Source: Saccharothrix espanaensis DSM 44229 (GTDB taxonomy: Bacteria; Actinomycetota; Actinomycetes; Mycobacteriales; Pseudonocardiaceae). Taken from it: a DNA stretch of 64,000 bases. Below are positions 54,237 through 63,650 of the stretch, in pieces. Numbering within the stretch: position 1 is the stretch's first letter; each line of letters begins with the position of its first letter. A program made the translations under genes and the position numbers. Below the pieces are notes generated by a model, which was not told the DNA's origin, searched no databases, and worked only from the letters and a program-made list of their open reading frames with translations. The stretch covers positions 7,761,501-7,825,500 of the forward strand of contig NC_019673.1 in assembly GCF_000328705.1 (NCBI RefSeq). The letters run 5' to 3'.

Positions 54237-55799
54237 TCAGGTGACGTCCGGCGCGCCCGCAGGCGGCACGACCGGTAGTCCGCTCGGCGCGCCGCGCTCC
54301 AGCAACGCGAGCACCGCGTCCGTGTCCAGGTGGTCGGCGACCAGGTCACCGAGCAGGTCCAGTTGTGCCGCCCGTTGCCCGGCGAAGTCCGTGTCCGGCG
54401 CGGGCCGGAAGCCGGCGCGGCCCGCGTGTCCGGCCGCCCAGCGCAGGAACTCCCGGCGGAACGCGTCGTTCTCCAGCAGGCCGTGCCAGTGGGTCCCGGC
54501 GATCCTCCCGGCCAGGGCTCCTTCCGGCGTGCCGTCCGGCAGCACCACCAGCCCCTCGCCGCCGCCGCGCACGACCTGGCCGTGGTGGATCTCGTACCCG
54601 TGCACCGGCTCGCCGAACGCCGTCCCGCGCGGCCGTTCCAACGTCTTGTCCGCGGCGAACCGGATGTCGACGTCGAGCAGCCCCAAGCCGTCGACCACGC
54701 CCGCACGCGACTCCACGCCGTCCTCGATGCGCCGGCCGAGCATCTGGAACCCGCCGCACACCCCCAGCACCGGCCCGTCGTGGCGGCGGATCGCGTCGGC
54801 GAGGCCGGTGGCGCGCAACCACTCCAGGTCCGCCACGGTCGCCTTCGACCCGGGCAGCACCACCAGGTCCGCGTCCGCCAGCCGGGACGGCTCGGTGACG
54901 AACCGCACCGACACGCCCGGCTCGCAGGCCAGCGCCTCGACGTCGGTCGCGTTGGAGATCCGCGGCAGCCGGACCACCGCCACCCGCAGCCACTGCTCGC
55001 CGACCGGTGGCGCGGGCCGGCCGATCACGCCGTCCGCCGCGTAGGACAGCGAGTCCTCCGCGTCCAGCCAGAGTTCCTCGCGCCACGGCAGCACGCCCAG
55101 CACCGGCCGCCCGGTGAGCCCGCGCAACTGCCGCAGCCCCGGCTCCAGCAGCGCCGGGTCGCCGCGGAACTTGTTCACCACGAACCCCGCGACCAGCGCC
55201 TGGTCCGCCGGGTCGAGCAGGGCCAGCGTCCCGAACAGGTGCGCGAAGACCCCGCCCCGGTCGATGTCGCCGACCACCAGCACCGGCAGGTCCGCGGCGC
55301 GGGCCAGGCCCATGTTGGCGATGTCGTTCGCGCGCAGGTTGATCTCGGTGGGCGAGCCCGCACCTTCGCACACCACGGCTTCGAAGTCCTGCCGCAGTCC
55401 GTCCAGAGTGGACATCACGGTGGTCATCAGCGCGGCCTTGCGCTCGCGGTAGGACAGCGCGGACACCTCGCCCACCGCCTTGCCCAGCACCACCACCTGG
55501 GACGTGCGATCGCCGCCCGGTTTGAGCAGCACCGGGTTGAACCGGACGCTCGGCTCCAGCCCGCACGCCGCGGCCTGCACGGCCTGCGCCCGCCCGATCT
55601 CGCCGCCGTCCCCGGTGACCACCGAGTTGTTCGACATGTTCTGCGCCTTGAACGGGGCCGTGCGCACGCCCTGCCGGACCAGCCACCGGCACAGCCCGGC
55701 GACCAGGACGCTCTTGCCCGCGTCCGACGTCGTCCCGGCGATCAACAACGCGCCGCCCACCGTCCGCAAAACCCCCTCGTTGTCGGTCCCGGCTGACAT
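54237..55799 (-). CDS. cobQ: Cobyric acid synthase
   Basis: The 520-residue protein has the N-terminal ATP-binding domain [20 protein letters not shown] with [20 protein letters not shown], and the C-terminal amidotransferase with catalytic Cys in [16 protein letters not shown] near residue 345 and His in [10 protein letters not shown]. It amidates four peripheral carboxylates of adenosylcobyrinate a,c-diamide using glutamine. Length and motifs are normal. It is separate from the main cob run and has no riboswitch of its own. ATG 55799 is ten bases from the divergent hydrolase start. Confidence 0.95.
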   Translation of the reverse strand: MSAGTDNEGVLRTVGGALLIAGTTSDAGKSVLVAGLCRWLVRQGVRTAPFKAQNMSNNSVVTGDGGEIGRAQAVQAAACGLEPSVRFNPVLLKPGGDRTSQVVVLGKAVGEVSALSYRERKAALMTTVMSTLDGLRQDFEAVVCEGAGSPTEINLRANDIANMGLARAADLPVLVVGDIDRGGVFAHLFGTLALLDPADQALVAGFVVNKFRGDPALLEPGLRQLRGLTGRPVLGVLPWREELWLDAEDSLSYAADGVIGRPAPPVGEQWLRVAVVRLPRISNATDVEALACEPGVSVRFVTEPSRLADADLVVLPGSKATVADLEWLRATGLADAIRRHDGPVLGVCGGFQMLGRRIEDGVESRAGVVDGLGLLDVDIRFAADKTLERPRGTAFGEPVHGYEIHHGQVVRGGGEGLVVLPDGTPEGALAGRIAGTHWHGLLENDAFRREFLRWAAGHAGRAGFRPAPDTDFAGQRAAQLDLLGDLVADHLDTDAVLALLERGAPSGLPVVPPAGAPDVT

Positions 55800-55809
55800 C
55801 ATCCACGTC

Positions 55810-56517
55810 ATGGTCTCCGCCCCCGCCACCACGGTCCTGGTGCACAGCCCCTACCTGGGCCCGGCGAGCCTCCGGCCGCTGGCCGGCGCGCTCGCCGCGC
55901 TGGGCCAACCGGTGCTGCTGCTCGACCTGCGGGTGACGGTGAACGCGGCCCCCGTGCACCAGCGGCTGATCGGCATGTTCGCCGACGCCGTGGAGGACTC
56001 GCTGGTCGAGGGCGAGCTGGTGCTGGTCGGCCACAGCGGCGCGGGCCCGCTGCTGCCCGCGTTCGCCGACGCCCTGGAGACCCCGGTCACCGGCCTGGTG
56101 TTCCTCGACGCCGACCTGCCCGCACCCGGCCGGAGCTGGCGCGACGACGCGCCGGCCGACCGGATGGCGCACCTGAAGTCGATCTCCCGGGACGGCCTGA
56201 TGCCGCGCTGGGACCGCTGGTTCGCGCCGGAGGTGCTCTCCGCGATGGTGCCGGACGTGCGGCTGCTGGAGGAGATCGTCGGCGAGGAGGCGGAGGTGCC
56301 GCTGGCGTTCCTCAAGGAACCCCGGCCCACCGTGGCGTGGACGGGGCCGTGCGGGTACCTGCGGCTCAGCGAGGCCTACCGGACCCCGTTCGGCACCGCC
56401 CGCGACCTGGGCTGGCCGGTGCGCGAACTGGAGAGCCACCACCTCGCGGCGGCATCCGACCCGGACGCCGTCGCGCGCCCGCTCACCGACCTGATCACCG
56501 AACTCAGCACCCGGTGA
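55810..56517 (+). CDS. Alpha/beta hydrolase-like protein
   Basis: The 235-residue protein has the nucleophile motif [15 protein letters not shown] near residue 75, a hydrolase core ([20 protein letters not shown]) and a late [14 protein letters not shown] histidine. The oxyanion segment is atypical. Function unknown. Confidence 0.75.
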   Translation: MVSAPATTVLVHSPYLGPASLRPLAGALAALGQPVLLLDLRVTVNAAPVHQRLIGMFADAVEDSLVEGELVLVGHSGAGPLLPAFADALETPVTGLVFLDADLPAPGRSWRDDAPADRMAHLKSISRDGLMPRWDRWFAPEVLSAMVPDVRLLEEIVGEEAEVPLAFLKEPRPTVAWTGPCGYLRLSEAYRTPFGTARDLGWPVRELESHHLAAASDPDAVARPLTDLITELSTR

Positions 56518-56595
56518 GGTCCCGGACCACCGAAAGCACCCGCCGAAGCCCCGGACCACCGACCCCAGCACCCACCGGAACCCGAACCACCGGCC

Positions 56596-57453
56596 TCAGC
56601 AGACGGTGAGGATCTCCGAGCCGCTGTCGGTGACGACGATCGTGTGCTCGAACTGGGCGGTCCAGCTCTTGTCGCGGGTGGTGACGGTCCAGCCGTCCTC
56701 CCACACGTCGTGCTCGATGCCGCCGAGCGTGATCATCGGCTCGATGGTGAACGTCATGCCGGGCTCGATCAGGGTCGGGACGTGCGGCGCGTCGTAGTGC
56801 AGCACGACCAGGCCGCTGTGGAACGTCCGCCCGATGCCGTGCCCGGTGAAGTCGCGCACGACGCCGTAGCCGAACCGGTTGGCGTAGGACTCGATGACCC
56901 GGCCCACGACGTTGAGCTGCCGGCCGGGCTTGACCGCCTTGATGGCCCGCATGGTGGCCTCGTGGGTGCGCTCGACGAGCAGCTTGACGTCCTCGGCGAC
57001 GTTCCCGGCCAGGAAGGTGGCGTTGGTGTCGCCGTGCACGCCGCCGATGAACGCGGTGACGTCGATGTTCACGATGTCGCCGTCCTGGACGACGGTCGAG
57101 TCCGGGATGCCGTGGCAGATCACCTCGTTGAGGGAGGTGCAGCAGGACTTCGGGAAGCCGCGGTAGCCGAGCGTCGACGGGTACGCGCCGTGGTCGCACA
57201 GGAACTCGTGCGCGACGGCGTCGATCTCGTCGGTGGTCACGCCGGGCACGACGACCTTGCCGGCCTCCTGGAGGGCCTGGGCGGCCAACCGCCCGGCCAC
57301 CCGCATGGCCTCGATGACCTCGGGGGGCTGCACCCACGGGTCGGTGTTGCGCCGGGGTTCCTTCCGGTCCACGTACTCGGGCCGCTCGATTTCGGCGGGC
57401 ACCGGTCGACGCGGGGAAAGTTCACCTGGCTCCAGGACGGCACGCACGGACAT
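56596..57453 (-). CDS. map: Methionine aminopeptidase, type I
   Basis: The 285-residue enzyme has an N-terminal extension with [20 protein letters not shown], then the metal-site residues in [31 protein letters not shown] and [14 protein letters not shown]. It removes initiator methionine during protein maturation. The extension with a PWVQ motif resembles mycobacterial MapB (Rv2861c). It lies in the syntenic block with PBP, GNAT, ispG, rip1 and dxr. Confidence 0.95.
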   Translation of the reverse strand: MSVRAVLEPGELSPRRPVPAEIERPEYVDRKEPRRNTDPWVQPPEVIEAMRVAGRLAAQALQEAGKVVVPGVTTDEIDAVAHEFLCDHGAYPSTLGYRGFPKSCCTSLNEVICHGIPDSTVVQDGDIVNIDVTAFIGGVHGDTNATFLAGNVAEDVKLLVERTHEATMRAIKAVKPGRQLNVVGRVIESYANRFGYGVVRDFTGHGIGRTFHSGLVVLHYDAPHVPTLIEPGMTFTIEPMITLGGIEHDVWEDGWTVTTRDKSWTAQFEHTIVVTDSGSEILTVC

Positions 57454-57509
57454 GCCTGACACATTACGGCTCACCGTGACGCCCCATGCGCGGTGTGCCC
57501 GCATTGTGG

Positions 57510-57908
57510 TCAGCCCGACGTGCCGGGCGACGCGGTCGGCAGCCCCATCTCGTCGGCGGCGACGAGCAGCTTCTTGTCGTAGGCGACGAACGCGTCCAGG
57601 TCACCGCGCAGCCGCAGCGCGGACGCGAGGTGGATGGCGTCCAGCGACTTGAGCAGGAGCGGGAGCGCCCCGGCGGCGTCCAGCAGGTCCATGGTCATCG
57701 GCAGCTGGTCGATCTCGACGAGGACGCGGGTCGCCACCCGGATCGCCTCGTCGCCCTCGACGCGCACCGCCCGGATCAACTCCACCCTGGCCAGTGAGCT
57801 GCTGACGGCCCGCCGCCCCGACCGGTCTTCGATCCACGCGCGCAGGTCCGGCGTCTCGGCCTCGGTCCGGACGAGCTTCACCAGGGCCGAGGTGTCGAAG
57901 TAGATCAC
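57510..57908 (-). CDS. VapC-like PIN-domain toxin
   Basis: The 132-residue protein has the PIN-domain acidic residues: [16 protein letters not shown] (Asp5), [13 protein letters not shown] (Glu), [13 protein letters not shown] (Asp) and [14 protein letters not shown] (Asp). VapC toxins are Mg-dependent RNases, usually cutting tRNA or rRNA. Its ATGA start overlaps the antitoxin stop by four bases. In M. tuberculosis VapBC23 occupies the same gap between map and the PBP lipoprotein. Confidence 0.9.
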   Translation of the reverse strand: MIYFDTSALVKLVRTEAETPDLRAWIEDRSGRRAVSSSLARVELIRAVRVEGDEAIRVATRVLVEIDQLPMTMDLLDAAGALPLLLKSLDAIHLASALRLRGDLDAFVAYDKKLLVAADEMGLPTASPGTSG

Positions 57909-58189
57909 CAGCGCTCGTCCTCCCGCATCTGCCGCAGCACCTCGGACAGCGGGGTGCCGGTCGTGGGCGGCAGCGGTTCCGGGAACGGCCCGCCTCGGCC
58001 GCGCAGGAGTTCGCCGTTGACGATCAGCTGGTCGCGCAGGCTCGACGCGTCCTCGGTCGGCGGCCCGATCTCCGCGACCACCCGACCGTGGTCGGTGACC
58101 GCGATCCGCTCGCCGGCCTCGGCCCGACGCAGGTACTCGCCCGTGTGGTGGCGCAACTCACGAAGGCCGATCTGCTCCATGTATAACAT
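57905..58189 (-). CDS. Phd/YefM-type antitoxin
   Basis: The 94-residue protein has the Phd/YefM DNA-binding N-terminus: MEQIGLRELRHHTGEYLRRA, then GERIAVTDHGRVVAEIGPP. Its C-terminal part, [15 protein letters not shown], would wrap the PIN toxin. The first ATG is at 58189 and a second at 58180; both lie in a palindrome that likely serves as the operator, so transcripts may be leaderless. Confidence 0.88.
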   Translation of the reverse strand: MLYMEQIGLRELRHHTGEYLRRAEAGERIAVTDHGRVVAEIGPPTEDASSLRDQLIVNGELLRGRGGPFPEPLPPTTGTPLSEVLRQMREDERW

Positions 58190-58191
58190 GG
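58177..58191. promoter_or_regulatory. Palindromic operator of the toxin-antitoxin pair
   Basis: CCATGT-ATA-ACATGG is a perfect palindrome overlapping the antitoxin start codon. TA antitoxins of the Phd/YefM family bind such sites for autoregulation. Confidence 0.7.
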
Positions 58192-58289
58192 TATCACTTC
58201 GATGTTACCCCATTCAGGCCAACGCCTCGGGACAGCGTTCCCATCCGGACCAACACCTCGGCCGAAGCACCCTCGCCCCGAGCCGCGTC

Positions 58290-60083
58290 TTAGCCGAGCG
58301 CGCCCAGGAACCGGGCCGACGCGTCCACGGCCGGAGCCGAGGTGTTGGTGCCCAGCAGCAGGGTCGCGAACGCGATGTCGCCCCGATAGCCGACGAACCA
58401 GCCGTGCGAGTTGGTGCCGTCGCCGAACTGCGCGGTGCCCGTCTTGCCCCGCACGTCCCCGAACGGCCGCAACTGGGGCGCGGTGCCCGTCTCGACCACC
58501 TCGCGCATCATCGCCCGCAGCGGTTCCAGCACCGCCGGCGTCGGTGCGGTCGGCTGGTGGCCGAGCTTGGTCTCCCGTCCCCGCAGCACCGTCGGGGTCG
58601 GCATCGAGCCCTTGGCCACCGTCGCCGCGACCAGCGCCATGCCGAAGGGGCTGGCCAGCAGCTTGCCCTGGCCGAAGCCGTCCTCCGCGCGCTCCACCAC
58701 GTCCGTCGCGGGCGGCACCGAGCCGGTGATGGTGGTGATGGCCGGGATCTCGAAGTCGACGCCCAGCCCGAACTTGTCCGCCTGCCTGGTCAGCGCGTCG
58801 GCGGGCAGCCCGGCCGCGATCTGCGCGAACGTCGTGTTGCAGGAGAACGCGAACGCCGAGTGCAGCGGGATGGTGCCCTTGTCGAAGTCGTGGTCGTTGG
58901 GCACGATCCGCCGCCCGTCGATGGTCATCCGGCCGGGGCACGGCTGGGGCGAGTCCGCCGGGGTCCCGCCCTCCAGCGCCGCCGCCGCGGTGATGATCTT
59001 GAACGTCGACCCGGGCGGGAACCGGCCGGTCAGCGCGATCGCGCCCTGCTCGTCGGCGGGCTTGTTCTGCGCGACCGCCAGCACCTCCCCGGTGGACGCG
59101 GACAGCGCCACCAGCATCGCGGGCTCGGCGATCGGCTCCAGCGCGTCCTCCGCCGCGGTCTGCACGGACCGGCTGACGCCGGTCTGGATCGCCCGCGCGG
59201 GCTCGGGGGCGACGTCGTGCAGGTCCTCCACCTCGGCCCCGGCCGCGTTCACCGTGTAGATCCGCAGCCCGGACCGGCCGGCGATCTCCTCCTCGACGGC
59301 CTTGCGCACCGCGGGCAGCAGTTGCGACCCGAAGTCGCGCGCCGGCGCGAGCAGCGACGTCTGGGTGGTGAACCGCACGCCCGGCAGTTCGTAGATCGCG
59401 GGCTTGACCGACTGGTAGTCGGCGTCGCGCAGCGCCGCCACCTGGTAGACCTGCCCGGCGGGCACCTTCGCCACGCCCTCGGTGATGGACGCGGCCGTGA
59501 TGGCCGGCTCGATCCGGCCCAGCGCACCCGCCAGCGCGCCCGCGACCGCCGCCAGGTCACCGGCCTGCGCCGGGTCCAGCAGGATCGACACCACCTGCTC
59601 GGGGGCGAGCAGCGGCACGCCGTCGCGGTCCAGCACCGGCGCCAGGGCGGGCTTGACCTCGGTCGAGCCGATCGACTGCTGCGCGGCCAGCTTCGGGTGC
59701 ACGAGCGACGGGGCCCAGTGCACCTTCCAGGTGTCCTCCTCGCGCCGGAGGTCGAACTTCGTGTCGTAGGACCACACCCGGTTGTGCCCGAGGTCCCATT
59801 CGAGCTTGGCCGTGGCGTCGGCCGTGGCCGATTCGCCGGCCGAGCGCACCTGCTGCACGGAGGTGCGCACGGCGGTCGGCTTCAGCACGCCGCGCACCTT
59901 GTCCAGCAGTTCCTTGGCCTTGGCCGGGTCGTCGGTCAGCGCGACCGCGCCGTCCACGTCGCCGCTCGCGACCTTGCCCAGGAAGTCCCCCGCGACCTGG
60001 TCCGGGCCCGGCCGGGAGGTGAACAGCCCGCACCCACCGAGCACGAGCGGCAGGACGACGACCAAGGCGGTCTTGCGAAGCAT
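58290..60083 (-). CDS. Penicillin-binding lipoprotein transpeptidase
   Basis: The 597-residue protein has a lipobox near residue 18 (LVLGGCG), an NTF2-like MecA_N domain, a dimerisation domain and a transpeptidase domain with the active serine in GSTFKIIT, SCN in FSCNTTFAQ and KTGTAQFG. It cross-links peptidoglycan stems at the outer face. It corresponds to M. tuberculosis Rv2864c. Length and motifs are normal. Confidence 0.93.
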   Translation of the reverse strand: MLRKTALVVVLPLVLGGCGLFTSRPGPDQVAGDFLGKVASGDVDGAVALTDDPAKAKELLDKVRGVLKPTAVRTSVQQVRSAGESATADATAKLEWDLGHNRVWSYDTKFDLRREEDTWKVHWAPSLVHPKLAAQQSIGSTEVKPALAPVLDRDGVPLLAPEQVVSILLDPAQAGDLAAVAGALAGALGRIEPAITAASITEGVAKVPAGQVYQVAALRDADYQSVKPAIYELPGVRFTTQTSLLAPARDFGSQLLPAVRKAVEEEIAGRSGLRIYTVNAAGAEVEDLHDVAPEPARAIQTGVSRSVQTAAEDALEPIAEPAMLVALSASTGEVLAVAQNKPADEQGAIALTGRFPPGSTFKIITAAAALEGGTPADSPQPCPGRMTIDGRRIVPNDHDFDKGTIPLHSAFAFSCNTTFAQIAAGLPADALTRQADKFGLGVDFEIPAITTITGSVPPATDVVERAEDGFGQGKLLASPFGMALVAATVAKGSMPTPTVLRGRETKLGHQPTAPTPAVLEPLRAMMREVVETGTAPQLRPFGDVRGKTGTAQFGDGTNSHGWFVGYRGDIAFATLLLGTNTSAPAVDASARFLGALG

Positions 60084-60106
60084 CACGGTGCGAGTATGCC
60101 CAACCG

Positions 60107-60961
60107 CTAGAACAGCACGGTCGCGTACTGCCCCACCTGGGAGAAGCCGATCTTGCGGTACGCGGCCTGCGCGGCGTCGTTGTAGCTGTTCACGTACAGC
60201 GACGCGGTCCGGCCCAGGCCGCGCACCAGCCGTTCGGCCACGGCGGCGGTGCCGGTGGTGCCGATGCCGTGCCCGCGCCGGTCCGGCCGCACCCAGACAC
60301 CTTGGATCTGGCCGACCTTCGCCGACATCGCGCCGATCTCGGCCTTGAACACCACCTCGCCGCCCTCGAACCGGGCGAACGCCCGGCCGCCGGCGATCAG
60401 CTCGGCCACCCGCGCCCGGTAGGACGCGCCACCGTCGTCCGCGCACGGGTCGACGCCGACCTCCTCGACGAACATGGCGATGGCCGCCGGCAGGTAGCGC
60501 TCCAGCTCGTCCGGCCGCACCGGGCGGACCAGTGGGTCGGGTGCCGCGGTCGGACTGCCGCCCAGCGCCATCAGCGGCTGGTCGCCGCGCACCTCGCGGG
60601 CCGGCCCCCAGTCCGGGGCCAGTTCCTCCCACAGCCCGAGCACCTGCTCGGCCGGTCCGACCAGCGACGAGCACATCCGGCCGCGCCGCCGGGCCCGGTC
60701 GGCGAAGCTGCGCAGGGCGGGGGCGTTGCCGCCGAGCGGGATCAGGTTCGGCCCGGCGAAGCACAGGGCGTCGACCCGCCCGCCGCGCAGCGCGCGGTGG
60801 TCGTAGGCCCACACCTCGCCGCCCAGCCGCCACGGGTCCAGCCCGGCCACCTCGACCCGGGCGGCCACCATGCAGGAGGCCACCGGGTCGTTCGCCAGCA
60901 GTGCGAGGACCTCGTTCAGGTCCCGCTCGTCCAGGAGCCGCGCGCCGGCCAGCCTCAGCAC
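60107..60961 (-). CDS. GNAT acetyltransferase with N-terminal DUF4081-like domain
   Basis: The 284-residue protein has a C-terminal GNAT domain with VWVRPDRRGHGIGTTGTAAV as the acetyl-CoA loop and SLYVNSYNDAAQAAYRKIGF. The N-terminal half, MLRLAGARLLDERDLNEVLA, is of the DUF4081 type. It matches Rv2867c in the M. tuberculosis block. Substrate unknown. Confidence 0.9.
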   Translation of the reverse strand: MLRLAGARLLDERDLNEVLALLANDPVASCMVAARVEVAGLDPWRLGGEVWAYDHRALRGGRVDALCFAGPNLIPLGGNAPALRSFADRARRRGRMCSSLVGPAEQVLGLWEELAPDWGPAREVRGDQPLMALGGSPTAAPDPLVRPVRPDELERYLPAAIAMFVEEVGVDPCADDGGASYRARVAELIAGGRAFARFEGGEVVFKAEIGAMSAKVGQIQGVWVRPDRRGHGIGTTGTAAVAERLVRGLGRTASLYVNSYNDAAQAAYRKIGFSQVGQYATVLF

Positions 60962-61176
60962 GGGTCAAGCCTGCCAGATGGAGCGCATTCCACGCGCGTC
61001 AGCCACCCGCTCAGCGCAGCCGACCGCACTGCGCCGGCACCCGCACCCGCACACCACCGACCGCACCTCCCGGCCCAACCGGCACGCTCCCGACCGAACC
61101 GGCGCACCTCTCGTCCAAGCCGGCACACCACCGGGCTCGCCCGGCGAACCACCAGGCCCGCGCGCACGAGTGCCGG

Positions 61177-62340
61177 TCAGCCGACGGTGACCACCGGTTC
61201 GCCGGAGACGCCCTCGGCGGACTCGCCCATCTCCTCGGCCAACCGCATGGCCTCCTCGATCAGGGTCTCCACGATCTGGTGCTCGGGCACGGTCTTGATC
61301 ACCTGGCCCTTGACGAAGATCTGGCCCTTGCCGTTGCCCGACGCCACGCCCAGGTCCGCCTCGCGCGCCTCGCCCGGCCCGTTCACCACGCAGCCCATCA
61401 CGGCGACCCGCAGCGGCACCTCCATGCCCTCCAGACCGGCCGTGACCTGCTCGGCGAGCGTGTAGACGTCCACCTGCGCCCGACCGCACGACGGGCACGA
61501 CACGATCTCCAGCTTGCGCGGCCGCAGGTTCAGCGACTGGAGGATCTGGTGGCCGACCTTGACCTCCTCCACCGGCGGGGCCGACAGCGACACCCGGATC
61601 GTGTCCCCGATGCCCTGCCGCAGCAACGCGCCGAACGCCACCGCCGACTTGATCGTCCCCTGGAACGCCGGACCGGCCTCCGTCACACCCAGGTGCAACG
61701 GGTAGTCGCACTGCTCGGCCAGGATCTCGTACGCCCGCACCATGACCACGGGGTCGTTGTGCTTCACCGAGATCTTCAGGTCGTGGAAGTCGTGCTCGGC
61801 GAACAACGACGCCTCCCACAGCGCCGACTCCGCCAGCGCCTCCGGCGTCGCCTTGCCGTACTTCGCCATCAACCGCGGGTCCAGCGAACCCGCGTTGACG
61901 CCGATCCGGATCGGCGTGCCGTGGTCCCGCGCCGCCGCAGCGATCTCGCGCACCTTATCGTCGAACTTCTTGATGTTGCCCGGGTTCACCCGGACCGCCG
62001 CGCACCCCGCCTCAATCGCCGCGAACACGTACTTCGGCTGGAAGTGGATGTCCGCGATCACCGGGATCTGCGACTTCCGCGCGATCGCCGCCAACGCGTC
62101 CGCGTCGTCCTGGGACGGACAGGCCACCCGCACGATGTCGCACCCCGACGCCGTCAACTCCGCGATCTGCTGCAACGTCGCGTTGACGTCCGCTGTCACC
62201 GTCGTGGTCATCGACTGCACCGACACCGGGAACTCGCTGCCCACACCGACCGACCCGACCATCAGCTGACGGGTCTTGCGCCGTTCGGACAACACGGGAG
62301 GCGGCAATGCCGGAATCCCGAGCATCACGCCGTCACTCAT
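61177..62340 (-). CDS. ispG: 4-hydroxy-3-methylbut-2-en-1-yl diphosphate synthase
   Basis: The 387-residue iron-sulfur enzyme has [40 protein letters not shown] and [19 protein letters not shown], whose cysteines bind the 4Fe-4S cluster. It converts MEcPP to HMBPP in the MEP isoprenoid pathway, two steps downstream of Dxr's branch. It lies 114 bases downstream of rseP/rip1 on the same strand and is the counterpart of Rv2868c. Confidence 0.97.
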   Translation of the reverse strand: MSDGVMLGIPALPPPVLSERRKTRQLMVGSVGVGSEFPVSVQSMTTTVTADVNATLQQIAELTASGCDIVRVACPSQDDADALAAIARKSQIPVIADIHFQPKYVFAAIEAGCAAVRVNPGNIKKFDDKVREIAAAARDHGTPIRIGVNAGSLDPRLMAKYGKATPEALAESALWEASLFAEHDFHDLKISVKHNDPVVMVRAYEILAEQCDYPLHLGVTEAGPAFQGTIKSAVAFGALLRQGIGDTIRVSLSAPPVEEVKVGHQILQSLNLRPRKLEIVSCPSCGRAQVDVYTLAEQVTAGLEGMEVPLRVAVMGCVVNGPGEAREADLGVASGNGKGQIFVKGQVIKTVPEHQIVETLIEEAMRLAEEMGESAEGVSGEPVVTVG

Positions 62341-62368
62341 GAACAAACACCTCTCACTGTCGCGAGGA

Positions 62369-62465
62369 TCACTGAAGCCTGGTCACTGGAGCCCGGTCAC
62401 TGGAAGCCCGGTCACGCGAGCCCCGTCACCGGAGCCGAGTCATCGCCGACCGGGTCACGGGAGTC
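62369..62465. repeat. TCAC-type short tandem repeat array
   Basis: About seven degenerate copies of a 14-15-base unit (TCACTGGAGCCCGG and variants) fill most of the gap between rseP and ispG. The segment TCACGCGAGCCCCGTCACC is almost identical to one at about 53998. Confidence 0.75.
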
Positions 62466-63648
62466 GGATGGGGTTCACGATGTCCGCGGTCACCGTCAGC
62501 AGCGTCACGGCGCCACCGACGAAGATCACGAAGTAGGTCAGCGGCAGCAGCCGCAGGTAGTTGACCGGCGCGCCGGCGGGCATCCCACGCAGCTTCCGAA
62601 TCCAGTTTCGCACCCGTTCGTACAGGTTGACGGCGATGTGACCACCGTCAAGCGGCAGCAGGGGCAGGAGGTTGAACACACCGACGAAGAAGTTCAGCCC
62701 GGCGAGCATCAGCCAGAAGAAGGGCCACAGCCCCTGCTCGACGGCCTCGCCGCCCAGCCGCGACGCGCCGACCACGCTGACCGGCGACTCCAGGTCGCGC
62801 TCGCCGCCGCCGATGGCCTTGACCACCGCCGGGATCTTCTCCGGGAACTTCAGCAGCCCGTGCCAGGTGTTGACGAACATGTCGCCGGTGTAGGAGAACG
62901 CCGCCCCGACGCCGGTCAGCGCGTTGTACTCGAAGTTGCGCTGCTGCACGACGCCGATCGCGCCGATCTCCCGCTTGTACCGGGTGCCGTCGGTGCGCTG
63001 GAACTCCCGCTCGACCCGGGCCACGTCCGTCGACAGGGTCAGCGTCTGGTCGCCGCGGCGGACGGTGAAGTCCGTGGTGCCGAACCGGTCCCGGGTCGCC
63101 TTGAGCACGTCGGTCCAGGTGGGCGTGGCCACCCCGCCGACGGAGGTGATCTCGTCGCCGGGCTGGAACCCGGCCCGGCCGGCCGGCGAGGTGTCGCCGG
63201 GCGCGCAGTCGGGCCTGCTCACGCTCTGCACGCACGGCGCGACCTCCTGGACGACGGCCGTGTTGCGCAGGTTGGGCATCCCGAGGAAGACGGCCATCAG
63301 GTACAGGATGATGAAACCGAGGATGAAGTGCGTGATGGAGCCGGCGCTCAGGACGACGACCCGCTTCCACGTCTTCTGCCGGTAGAAGGCGCGCTGCTGG
63401 TCCTCGGGGCGCACCTCCTCCAGCGCGGTCATGCCGGTGATCTCGCAGAAGCCGCCGGCCGGGATGGCCTTGAGCCCGTACTCGGTCTCGCCGCGCCGGA
63501 ACGACCAGATCTTCGGCCCGAACCCGATGAAGTACCGGGTCACCTTCATGCCGAACATCTTCGCGGTGGCCAGGTGGCCCAGTTCGTGCAGCGCGATCGA
63601 GATCCCGATCAACAGGGCGAAGAGCAGAATGCCCAAAAAGAAGACCAC
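62455..63648 (-). CDS. rip1: Site-2 intramembrane metalloprotease (RseP/Rip1-like)
   Basis: The 397-residue membrane protein has the zinc-binding HELGH in IGISIALHELGHLATAKMFG near residue 20, a PDZ domain (GRAGFQPGDEITSVGGVATP) and the second zinc motif LPLLPLDGGHIAVNLYE near residue 345. It cuts membrane anti-sigma factors and other proteins in regulated proteolysis. GTG 63648 starts three bases before the dxr stop. Rip1 in M. tuberculosis is Rv2869c in the same order. Confidence 0.93.
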   Translation of the reverse strand: MVFFLGILLFALLIGISIALHELGHLATAKMFGMKVTRYFIGFGPKIWSFRRGETEYGLKAIPAGGFCEITGMTALEEVRPEDQQRAFYRQKTWKRVVVLSAGSITHFILGFIILYLMAVFLGMPNLRNTAVVQEVAPCVQSVSRPDCAPGDTSPAGRAGFQPGDEITSVGGVATPTWTDVLKATRDRFGTTDFTVRRGDQTLTLSTDVARVEREFQRTDGTRYKREIGAIGVVQQRNFEYNALTGVGAAFSYTGDMFVNTWHGLLKFPEKIPAVVKAIGGGERDLESPVSVVGASRLGGEAVEQGLWPFFWLMLAGLNFFVGVFNLLPLLPLDGGHIAVNLYERVRNWIRKLRGMPAGAPVNYLRLLPLTYFVIFVGGAVTLLTVTADIVNPIRLP

Positions 63649-63650
63649 GG

